From Neodiprion pinetum (Eukaryota > Arthropoda > Insecta > Hymenoptera > Diprionidae): a stretch of 64,000 nt of DNA. Numbering within the stretch: position 1 is the stretch's first letter; every line of letters begins with the position of its first letter. This document shows positions 24,286-33,507 of the stretch, piece by piece. The position numbers and the translations under genes were made by a program. The notes beneath the pieces were generated by a model. The model saw only the letters and a list, made by a program, of their open reading frames with translations, was not told where the DNA came from and did not search any database. The stretch is from the NCBI RefSeq assembly GCF_021155775.2, contig NC_060232.1, positions 11,258,251-11,322,250 on the forward strand. The letters are read 5' to 3'.

Positions 24286-25934
24286 CTGGAATGTATTATA
24301 ATTGATCACCAATCATCCCCACCGTAAACTCAATGAAAATAGTGGAAAGTACACTGCGCAATTGGATCAAAGATTGCTGTATTATGCGTATGAAATTATT
24401 TATACTATTAGACTAACTTGTAACATATATTTCCATGCCATAAAATGGTAAAATTTTTTTTGATTTATCGTTATTCAAATTTCGAATTTTCGTTGTTGAG
24501 GGCGATGTTTGTCTGACCATTGTCTCGAGTTCCTGACTTGTAAAACCGGTTCTATTGACGCTTCGCATAACGTGTGGATATATTTTGCCTTCTTAAGATG
24601 GCGTGATTGACACAGAAGTGAGAAATAGAAGTATTTTGCATGGATAATTCACGCGTCCGAATACCTCGTATTATTGTTCGTAATAGTATATATCCGGGGT
24701 TTCCCGAGCTTTCATTACCCGACGAAAAGCATTTAGATTGACCATTGTCATCGCCGGTCTCGTTCGCCTATTTATAGAGTCATCTGATCCACCCACGGAC
24801 TCCTGAAGCTTTTAGCCTTCATTAAGAGGAAATGCGTGTTGATTGGTCCCGAGTTCTAGCTTTGATGTTTAGTTTTCAATAAACCGAGCCATACCACTCA
24901 AGGCGAGTCGATGATTACACAGTCCCGATGTCGGATAGTGAATTTACTATCGATATAATTAATTAAGGGTCGCATCACTCGGTCAAAGTTTTATCAATAA
25001 CAATAAATACCACGATACTCGGTGAAAATAATAATGCCTCCTGTCATGATTCCGTTGTACACACCTTAAGTCACCTAACTGCTCCTGATCCTCTTACCCT
25101 AAGCGGAGGCTGCAGCTGATAAGAATGGATTCGCCGCCAGGAACCAACCAAAATTTGCGCGACAGCTCTGCTCAGATATCGGATAATACGCATATAAACG
25201 CCCAGCTAAGCGTCAACATACCGATCTGTTTATAAATCCGAGTTACAAATCGCGTACGTACCATTATTCGAAACTGAACGACTGTACTAAATTCGGAGAT
25301 AATCTTTCGTATTTTCTGACGGTTACCTTATAGCTGGAATTGTCGAGTCGATTAGGCAAATGACGGGGGCGAAGCGACGAGGAGCGACGAGTAAATAGAA
25401 TTACCTTACGCAACGTGATATTCGTTGGACAATGATTATTGCGCATAACGCTTTGTTAGATCAAAAAGAATTAGATAACCGGAATTGGTTTGAAAATATT
25501 TTCGTCGATTTATGCTAGAGTCGAGTTGGGCACCGGCACGAATGCTGGAATTTCGAGGAAATTTAATTCATCGTTCAGAAAAGTCATTCATCGCGTAACA
25601 CTGACCGGATCCGAAGCAATCACAGACGTTATTCAGCCACCTATATGTGTGACACACATTTTCAGTAACTCGCAGATGATTTGCTCTATTTCGAATTCGG
25701 TGTAATAGTTCATGCGATTGGATATTGTTTAAAATAATAAATAACGATTGAATAAACGACCGCGGTTTTTTCCTCTTTCCCGCTAGTTCCAATCTATTCT
25801 TTTAGTTAATTGATAACGAAATTACGGTGGTGATTATGAACCTGCGTTAAAACGAGTAAACCGGATTTATCACTTATAAAGTCTGGGAAAAATATGTTTA
25901 AACAGTGATAAACGGAGGGTAATGTAAGACTCAC
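24286..25934. other. first intron of unc-80 (probable), no genes seen
   Basis: Sequence between the probable first exon and the first coding exon of unc-80. Small open frames occur on both strands (for example near 25264-25446 and 25490-25792) but have no splice, composition or similarity support. Nothing else was recognised. Confidence 0.45.
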
Positions 25935-26040
25935 GAGAGTGAATGGTTTAGGCATCTTCAAAGTTTGATTGCATTGAGATTCAGCGGCAGGTAGGAGCAA
26001 CAGAAAATTTCTTAACTGAACGATAGCGCGAGGAGACGGA
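25935..26040 (-). other. unc80: probable 5' non-coding exon of unc-80
   Basis: On the minus strand there is a strong donor CTCTC/GTGAGT at 25935. Joined to the acceptor at 24285, it would give a leader with a short upstream frame starting MPKPFTL and stopping within 24253-24285. The upper limit is an estimate. The stretch lies head-to-head with the plus-strand first exon at 26131. Confidence 0.4.
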
Positions 26041-26130
26041 ACAGAACGGAATGAAACGGTGCGAAGTGCTCAACGAGGAGGACAAGGACGATGACGAAGA
26101 CGAGGATGAGAGGAATGTGCGCGCGACGCT
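26000..26130. promoter_or_regulatory. probable divergent promoter, unc-80 / plus-strand gene
   Basis: A locally CpG- and GA-rich segment between a minus-strand donor-bearing leader exon (25935) and a plus-strand ATG (26131). The higher GC content than both flanks suggests a shared transcription start region. No TATA box was identified. Confidence 0.4.
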
Positions 26131-26301
26131 ATGGAAACTAGGACACCAACGCGCCGTCGCCCATCGATTTCTCCGGGATTCTGCCCGATGGACCACCACC
26201 CACCTTCTTCAACCCCGTCGAGACAGTGCAGGAATGATTTCTTCGATCAGTTGGCTAAGCATGTGCAGAGCAGATCACAAAAATGCTCAACAGTCTCCTT
26301 G
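26131..26301 (+). CDS. probable first coding exon of a plus-strand gene, product unknown
   Basis: ATG at 26131 opens 57 codons (METRTPTRRRPS..., with FFDQLAKHVQSRS near its end) up to a donor TTG/GTACCT, phase 0. The peptide is Pro/Ser/Arg-rich. The nearest phase-0 plus-strand acceptor in front of convincing coding sequence is GTGTAG before the ATG at 30847, so this exon may be the N-terminus of that gene, giving 494 aa. The donor is only moderate. If wrong, the gene at 30847 starts at its own ATG and this is a leader or chance frame. Confidence 0.42.
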
Positions 26302-26917
26302 GTACCTGTATGATGTCCCTGTAGGGATGAGGAAATTTTGCGCTTCATCGTCGTTGTTGATACACTAACAAGGTGACGATTGTTTCGAATTCAATTTCAT
26401 CCAACTATCGAAAGTCGTTTTTCTGCCGCACGAATGGCTTCTAACATTTGGAACATCCATTCTTGTATGTATCGCTAGAATATCTGAGATTTTATCGCCG
26501 CAACCTGGGTTCAATTGCTACCGAGGTGTAGAAGCAAGTGAGGGAAACAAAATTCATCGACAAGTACTTGCTGAGGTTCATTTCATGTGTGAGAATCCAT
26601 CGACGGACATTGTTTCGCATGTATGGAATAACAATATTTTCATCCGATGACCTTAAAGTTTATACACGCACCTGCAATATACCTAATAATATGATCTAAT
26701 AATCCTGATGTAGGGACTTGACAAATGGATTTATTCATACGATACGTTCGATCAACAGAGTTTACTGTACCCTGTATATGATACAGGATACTCGAATATT
26801 TTCAATCAGGGAAATTACGATGATGTGGTGGATTGGTTTGATTTGCCGATGGCGTGTTTAAGACTCCGACTCCAAAAGATAAAACTGACTCTCAAGTTAA
26901 CAAATATGACCGTATGG
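26302..26917. other. intergenic or intronic stretch with the downstream gene's 3' signals
   Basis: No supported exon. A minus-strand AATAAA (TTTATT at 26730-26735) lies about 185 nt past the stop of the large minus-strand gene and is its likely polyadenylation signal. Confidence 0.5.
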
Positions 26918-29900
26918 TTATATTCGCGGGATTTCTTCGCACTTTTCATACTCATAAGAAGTTTCTCGACTGCAATTCGATTGCTGGTTCACAGGCGTTT
27001 CGGAATCGCTCAAAACCATGTCTATTTCGAAGCTTAGTTCATTTTCAGAAGTTTTCACTCTGCTTCTCTCGTCACACCCTAGCATCTCACTTGTAAGTAC
27101 GGGGTTGATCTCGATGCACACTTCCGTGGAGGCTCCAGTTTCTCCTGAAATTCTTCTAGCCTCGTTACTAACAGCCTTGCAAATATCGGACCAAAGTTCC
27201 CTTTGGCTAGGGTGAAGAGTTCCTACGAGCTGTTGAAAATCCTCCCAGTCCATCTCGTCTTTGCTTTCGAGAATTTTTCTGTACATAGGCAGAGCTTTTG
27301 CTTCAAGATTCTCTTTGCCATCACTGCTGATTTCTCTTGATGATATTTCGTCGTATGCAATCTGTCGCTCGAACTTCTCCGATTCTCTGAGCTGCAAAAC
27401 GCTTTCGAGCTTTCTGCTAAACGATGACCGTTGACGGATGTCAAGTTTCCGTTGATCCTCAACGCTGTATTCACTACCAGACGATGTTACTGTAATTGGG
27501 TTTTTGTAAGTCATTTGCAAGCTATTCTTTGGGAACTCGTCAAACGCTTTCGTCTGTTTCATACTGGTCACCGCTTTATCCTTGTTGTTCATCGAAGAAA
27601 AACTTCCCTTTGAAGTATAAAAATTCTTTTGCGAAGGTGACGCTCTTGATTCTTCTTTCAAAGGTTTCTCACAAGCAGTTACATTCTCAACAAGTTTTAC
27701 ATTGTTACGAATATTTTTATGTTCACAAGTGTCCGCTGTTTGCAGACGATCGTTATTGGCAATATCTCTGCAGCGTTTATCGCGTGCGATATTCAGTTTT
27801 CTATGTTCATCCAATACATTGATAGTATTTTCCGTGAACCCAGTCATCAACTTAAATTCATCGTCAGCCGGAAGCATTTCCTTGTAATCAGATGTTTTGC
27901 GTTGAGATTCTTTCATCTTGCTATCCAATGTTGATGCTGTACAACAATCTTTGTTGTTTCCCACTTGACAACGATCAGTTTCTACTGAACTGGTTGGACG
28001 TGTAGCTTCGTGAGTTGGAAAATGAGGGTAGTTTGTGTTCTTGAAACGTTGGAACTGTTTGGCGATGAAATCCGTATCTGGCGGTACGGTATTGTGATGT
28101 GATTTCGATGAGCTTACATGGTCGTAGAGTTTGTCTTCAGAAACAACAGTATAATCCACGCAACTTTCAATCGCTCTATTGATCTGCTCCCTGATACTTC
28201 GAATTGCATCAACAGACGACTCGTCGTTGCGTTCAATCCTCGGAAGTTGTGCGAGAGAATCAGCCCACAATCTTCGGATTACATTTTCAGACGAACTTGA
28301 AGTGAACGCGGTAGTTTCGCTCTCCTCATTGCACTGGGTACGTGAATTGTTATCTGCTAAGTGATTGTCTGGCACGGAATCATTATTTCCAGCTAACGTC
28401 CCTCGGGCGAAACAAACCGATGGAGCGGAATAATTGTAGACACAATTCATCGATGCGCTAATCTCCCTGGATTTCCCATTCCTCGCACTACGAAGCGATC
28501 TCTGATCGTTACAGTTGTAACGGACTTGGTTGTTTCCTGAACATTCGCAATCGGTAGATAATTGATCTTCCGAGGAATCAGCGCAAGGGCGAACAAGACT
28601 TTCTCCAGGATCACTGGAATTTTCATACTCGAACTGCAAGCCTTCCTGAACATCTTCTGATAGCAATGCCCGATTCCTACATGCCCTGCGATGATCAGTG
28701 TTCAACAGAGTCTCGGTCTTGTCACTTTTCAAAGGAACAGCGGCGTGTTTATTTTTCCATTGCAAGGGCAATGATTTTTTTCCATCAATGGCAGACCCTT
28801 CACTCGTCCTAATGGAACTTTGTTTCTCGAGTTTCGCAAGAATATTAGTCGAAAATACTGACAATTTTGACTTCTTGTTTCCAGAGTCCATAGGCAGATG
28901 ACTATTATTGTGTACCGGTACGTTCACAGCATTAGGATATTTGCTGAATAATGATGAGTTTTTTCCTCGATTGACGTCAATAATGCTTTCGGTTCGATCT
29001 GGGATGGGAAGATTTCGGTTAGGTACTCCTGCAATGTTAACAATAATTTGCTGCGACAAATTATGCGCAACACTGATATTTTGCAACAGTTTCTTCCGAC
29101 TGACATCAGATAACTTCACATTCTCGAACATGGAATCGTATTCACCTTTTGTTAGTCCATCCAGAGCTAATGGGGTGCCACAATTTTCAGAGGTTGTGAA
29201 TTTTTTAACTTCTGGCGAGATCTGTTCCCTTCGAATTTCATCTCCCGTTGAAGACTTGGAATATTTTCTCGACTCGGTATTACTTGCTTTGGATTTCTCC
29301 CGTGACATTTGATCACAGCTCGTGACCGTGTCAACGTTGCCGTCGTACGTGTTCGTAGTTCGGGTCAAAGAATGTTCCTCAGTACTGCCTGAAAATTGTG
29401 CAACGCTTCTTGATACCGAGATTTTTCCCCGCTTAAGACTGACGATTCCACAGTGTTCGCACCTCGTTAATCCTGACGTTTCGTTGGTGAGCATATCCGA
29501 AATTCTTTCCTCGTCCAAACCCCACTCCGTCAACGTCTTTTGAATAATGTCAAAATCATTGTGCTTATCTTCCATCGAGTAAGTCTCGAATATTTTCCGT
29601 GCAGCGCTTATCTCTACAAGTGGGCATTTTCGGCGATGAGTATCAACGGCTGTATCTTCATCGAGACAATGACGATAAACAAGAGAATTCACACAGGGCA
29701 TTGTTTTCTGCATATTGTTTCTCGCGATTGCGGTTCCACCGTCAATTTTTGGCCGCGAAATATCAGCGCCAGATGTCGGTCGATGGCAATGATCACCGTG
29801 ACGAACTTGAATAAGAGACGTACGAGACTCGATTGCCCGCGGATTAAGCCTCAACCTTGAAGGTAGATCACCAACGATTTCTCCAATGTTTATCGACGGC

Positions 29901-30373
29901 CCTTGGACCGGATTCTCTACAGTAAAACTCTTGTTTTGTCGGTTGTCCAGACGAGGAATAAACCGTCGTTCACTAGCACTGGTCACTTCTCTTCGAAATA
30001 ACTTTTCGGGACTGGAATTCCTCATCTTCTTAAACGCCGCTTCGTCAGTGCTCGAGGCTTCGACATTTTCCGGACGGATAATGGTGACCTCGACCACTCC
30101 ACCATTCTGTACGGGATGGCCCCTTTCCCCGGATATTGCGGCGTAAATACTTTCAGTCACCTCGACCTCTAAGAAGACTTGCACATTCTCTCCAGCCTGA
30201 ATTTCTCGGATGCCAGTTTCTTGTTGTCTTCCGGTTTTAGACAACCCTGGTGCAAGAGCTGAGACTCTTTTCTGCATTTCATCCATTTTACACACCGCGA
30301 AGAATGAATCGGCCACACAGTGACTGGACATCGAACCTTGGGCAGTAACATCGATGTATATAAGATCGAGCAT
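26918..30373 (-). CDS. uncharacterised 1,151-aa Ser-rich protein, single exon
   Basis: A 3,456-nt uninterrupted frame, far too long to be chance in this AT-rich DNA. No family is recognised. Residues 1-30 may be partly upstream-spliced; a second ATG follows at residue 15. About residues 55-115 look ordered (FLEVEVTESIYAAISGERG, VVEVTIIRPENVE). A Cys/His-rich patch around residues 240-330 includes CPLVEISAARKIF, an acidic-helical stretch ending EWGLDEERISDML, and RCEHCGIV, possibly a metal-binding knuckle. The remaining 800 residues are Ser/Asn/Glu/Lys-rich and probably disordered. No membrane segment or signal peptide. It converges on the unc-80 promoter and may lie antisense inside an intron of the plus-strand gene. 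Confidence 0.8.
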   Translation of the reverse strand: MLDLIYIDVTAQGSMSSHCVADSFFAVCKMDEMQKRVSALAPGLSKTGRQQETGIREIQAGENVQVFLEVEVTESIYAAISGERGHPVQNGGVVEVTIIRPENVEASSTDEAAFKKMRNSSPEKLFRREVTSASERRFIPRLDNRQNKSFTVENPVQGPSINIGEIVGDLPSRLRLNPRAIESRTSLIQVRHGDHCHRPTSGADISRPKIDGGTAIARNNMQKTMPCVNSLVYRHCLDEDTAVDTHRRKCPLVEISAARKIFETYSMEDKHNDFDIIQKTLTEWGLDEERISDMLTNETSGLTRCEHCGIVSLKRGKISVSRSVAQFSGSTEEHSLTRTTNTYDGNVDTVTSCDQMSREKSKASNTESRKYSKSSTGDEIRREQISPEVKKFTTSENCGTPLALDGLTKGEYDSMFENVKLSDVSRKKLLQNISVAHNLSQQIIVNIAGVPNRNLPIPDRTESIIDVNRGKNSSLFSKYPNAVNVPVHNNSHLPMDSGNKKSKLSVFSTNILAKLEKQSSIRTSEGSAIDGKKSLPLQWKNKHAAVPLKSDKTETLLNTDHRRACRNRALLSEDVQEGLQFEYENSSDPGESLVRPCADSSEDQLSTDCECSGNNQVRYNCNDQRSLRSARNGKSREISASMNCVYNYSAPSVCFARGTLAGNNDSVPDNHLADNNSRTQCNEESETTAFTSSSSENVIRRLWADSLAQLPRIERNDESSVDAIRSIREQINRAIESCVDYTVVSEDKLYDHVSSSKSHHNTVPPDTDFIAKQFQRFKNTNYPHFPTHEATRPTSSVETDRCQVGNNKDCCTASTLDSKMKESQRKTSDYKEMLPADDEFKLMTGFTENTINVLDEHRKLNIARDKRCRDIANNDRLQTADTCEHKNIRNNVKLVENVTACEKPLKEESRASPSQKNFYTSKGSFSSMNNKDKAVTSMKQTKAFDEFPKNSLQMTYKNPITVTSSGSEYSVEDQRKLDIRQRSSFSRKLESVLQLRESEKFERQIAYDEISSREISSDGKENLEAKALPMYRKILESKDEMDWEDFQQLVGTLHPSQRELWSDICKAVSNEARRISGETGASTEVCIEINPVLTSEMLGCDERSRVKTSENELSFEIDMVLSDSETPVNQQSNCSRETSYEYEKCEEIPRI

Positions 30374-30846
30374 GGTAAGTAAGGCGAGATTTAATAGCTG
30401 AGTAAATGCTTACCATTACACTGGACATTTGAAACACGATATATTTCGTCATTAGCGAAGACGTTGGATCCACTTTTTGGTGGAACTTCAAGAAAGTTTC
30501 TCTGTCATATTATAATTTCTTGAATCAGTGATGTAACGGGGATGCATGTCACGTTGTGAAAACTACATCTCAAACGTCAAGTGCAAGTGGTTTGAAGTTG
30601 GAGCGGGTGAAATCAGTCGACAAATATCATGGAGTAATGGTTCAAGACAATTTCAAAGCTTGGAAAATAAAAGACGAATCAAGTGTCAACTGAGACTGTG
30701 CGCGTCATTTCCAATATATTCCACGCCTCATGTTACACAACAAATAAGAAAATGTCAGAATCAGACTTGGGGCATGGATTACTGAAGGACCAATTACTCA
30801 CAGGTATCTGTATGTTTGCAAGTATCGAGTGTTCTAATCAGTGTAG
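30374..30846. promoter_or_regulatory. region between two divergent coding starts
   Basis: 473 bp separating the start of the 1,151-aa minus-strand gene and the plus-strand exon at 30847. It must hold the promoter or leader of the minus-strand gene and the acceptor (GTGTAG, 30841-30846) or leader of the plus-strand one. No specific elements were identified. Confidence 0.35.
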
Positions 30847-32221
30847 ATGAAAACTTTTCCTCACCCTCTGACAGCAGACGAGGAACTATTGACTCAGAGA
30901 TCGAATGACGACCTTTCGCCATCGAGGCGCGACAGAGATTCCGTGGCACCGTTCGCCAAGAATATGATTGACAACGTCGTGACCGGGGCATTGAGTGTTC
31001 TGGACAACAGCCGGAAAGAAGGTGAGTCACATGACCGATGAGGACAAAACATCAGAAGGTAAATATTGAAACCTGACACCAGGTAAACCTTGGAAGGACG
31101 TTTTGGCTGCGAAAAAAAGTTCATCCGACACTCTGCAGGCCTGTGAAAGCGCTCGATCGATGGATGGAGGCAGTGCAGTCGACTCCGTTCCAAAGGAAGG
31201 GCAAGTGCCGTCTTTTTCATCGGCAGATTCCGAACGTCCGGTTGTTCAAGTAATGCAACTACGAGTCCGAGACGATTCGAGTTGCCATTCGGCAGTTCAC
31301 GCTGAGCAGGTCGCCAAGATTGTAAAGGGTCTGCAAGACATTCAGATCGGTGACTCGGCCTACGTTTTACCAGCGGACGGTTCAAACATTGAAAAACAAG
31401 TAAAACGGGCCGTGCGTAATATAAACAGCTTGGAATTCGGGGACGTGGACACTGCACAATTGATCATTTGCGACGGTCAGGGTGACGTGGATGCAAAAGT
31501 AATGGAGGCCGAGGTGGGACCGACGAGCAACGCCAAACCGCAAAACGATACCCCCGTCAAAATATCAACCAGCTTTTTGCACAAGATGATCGAGGAGCTG
31601 GAAGAGAATGACGGAGCTAAGGGAAGTTCGCCTATTCACGGAGACAGGGAAGGTATAGCGACGTGGGAAGAATCGGAAGAAAAATTCATACGAATAATCG
31701 AGGGACCAGGGTACGACAGAGATTCCGGTTTCCGTTTAGAAGACCAGGAAGAGCAGCTTGATCAACACTCCGTGGAGATCGGCGAGGCGACCGATTCTCA
31801 AAACGAGAAGCTTGAGGCTTCTTTGTCTCACGGTCGGCATGTTTTCATTCAAGAAGAGCCAATTTCGCCTGAGGAAAATTTCACCCAGCCTAGGGATCTT
31901 CTGGACAATTGCACGGAAGAAGAACCTTACTGGTGCACAGCTGGGTTGATTACAGCTGTTGCCACGCCTCCGATCCACAGAGTTTTTACCAGCAGAACTA
32001 CAATTATTGGAACCGAATCCAGGACGTCAGCTATCGATCACACGCTCCAGGGAAAGACAACGGAAGCCTCCGTCATCGAGTCGGTTTCCGTTGCTGAAAA
32101 TGGTGAGGACGAGTTCCAAGATAAACGTGCACGCTCCGAGGGAAAATTAAAGAAGAAAAAATCATTTGGACAAAAATTGAGGAAGTTTTTCTCAAGATTT
32201 AAACGGGATAAAGACTCCTAA
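30847..32221 (+). CDS. uncharacterised acidic protein with AKAP-like helix and basic C-terminal tail
   Basis: Two exons, 30847-31021 and 31083-32221, join in phase 1 (GAAG/GTGAGT ... CACCAG) across a 61-nt intron to give 437 aa. Near the N-terminus (residues 36-52) FAKNMIDNVVTGALSVL has hydrophobic residues at the spacing of PKA RII-binding amphipathic helices. The next block, KPWKDVLAAKK, is basic. The middle is acidic and low complexity, with a compact-looking stretch around residues 140-190 (VLPADG, FGDVDTAQLIICDG). The last 25 residues, containing KKKKSFGQKLRKFFSRFKR, form a basic, Phe-rich tail like membrane-binding effector segments. No family was recognised. The function (membrane-tethered PKA anchor) is a hypothesis only. 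It could begin at the 26131 exon. Confidence 0.78.
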
Positions 32222-32540
32222 GCCTCAATCATTCGTGCGTGGATGTTTCTTTTTTTGTTAAAGAATACAATTATTTGTCTAGTAATTTTTTGCTAAATAC
32301 TTTGATGTCCAAACCCACGCACACGTTGAACGTTGAGTTACTTTTGTGAAACTCGCGAAGATCGCGGCATAACTTTGAAAAACAGGTACAAATTTTCTCA
32401 ATTTAAAGTTTCACCGGCTTCTGTAACAGCGGTGAAACTTTTCGTCGTGCGTGATTTGTGGCACAAATTGTACACGGATGATCTGATACACGTAGAGTAA
32501 AGTGTGTATTGTACGATGTTGTGTAAAAATAAAACATTTC
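32222..32540 (+). other. 3' UTR of the plus-strand gene with poly(A) signal
   Basis: AT-rich sequence after the TAA at 32221, with AATAAA at 32528-32533, about 310 nt downstream of the stop. The transcript probably ends around 32550. Confidence 0.55.
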
Positions 32541-33300
32541 AATAGAACCACGCAGGTATTCTTATTACATTTTTTCAATACATCGGTACGCTCGTATACA
32601 CGCATTTTGTACTGTATTATATAATACAGACTGTCTGAAATGGAATAGCGATAGTCTGACTATACAAATATTAATAGAACTTCTTTAGTGTAATCTCATG
32701 GGTTATAGATATTCGACTGAGAAAACTGAACCCCGACTTACTATCATATTTGAAAAAAATCTGTGGAAGTGTACATATTTTTGTTCACTAATTGCAAAAA
32801 TGAAGAATCGTTATAATTTTACTGGTAAAATTGCCTTTTTTAATTCTTATCACAGTGGCCCTGATACTTCAACTGAAATTTTATTTTACGGCATCCCGAC
32901 TCTTGCGTAATCTTCCGTGCAATATGCGAATCACTAGAGTGAGTCATTCCGAAACTGAATTACGTAGTAATATTCAATTACTTGAACAATGGTCAACAAT
33001 ACAATTATGAAATCGTTTGAGTGTAAAGCTTGTAGGCGAGACTTGAAATGGATGTCTGCATTTTTTTCCGATAATTTACAAGTGTCTAATCGCACAGTCG
33101 TTCGCCATAGTCGGAAAATTCCGTCAGGGGTAATATTCATTTGAAGTACGGGAGTGCTCGATGGGGGCTCCAAGTATTTTGAGTCGAGATAATCCGGGAG
33201 CTGAAAATCATGAAGGAGAACGGATCTGGCAACCCTGACACTAAAATACAATAGTTAAAAACCATTTATCGTAACGCGTAACACAGTTTCGGCTCTGAGT
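32541..33300. other. intergenic region upstream of Mlc1
   Basis: No supported gene. A 105-codon minus-strand frame at 32934-33251 (MYFSVRVARSVLLHDF...) has protein-like composition at its start but no recognised similarity, start context or splice partner. It is left as a curiosity. Confidence 0.4.
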
Positions 33301-33504
33301 CGGTAAACTCTTTTCGGAATGCCACGTTGCCAAAGTTAGATACCGAGACGTTTTTGAGGCGAGATCTTTACGATTCTCATATGTCGGTCCGTCGGAGCGC
33401 CATCTGTATTAATAAAATGAATCCGCACGGTGCCTCCTGGTCCCACTTCTGGTTCAAACTTCGTTCAGGGAACATCCAGGAGCCGTCACACATACCAAAC
33501 AGCA

Positions 33505-33507
33505 ATG
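33505..33507 (+). CDS. Mlc1: Mlc1 exon 1 coding part: start codon only
   Basis: CAGCAATG/GTGAGT: the initiator ATG is the last codon of exon 1 and the intron begins directly after it. Joined to GCTGATCTC in exon 2 it gives MADLSSKDVE. The 5' UTR lies upstream, roughly 33400-33504; no TATA box was identified. Confidence 0.85.

Noticed and set aside
26511..26535. GGGTTCAATTGC, checked as a tRNA B-box
   Set aside because: No matching A-box, acceptor stem or anticodon arm can be folded around it.
30894..31457. Minus-strand 187-codon frame
   Set aside because: Antisense shadow of the plus-strand two-exon gene, crossing its intron.
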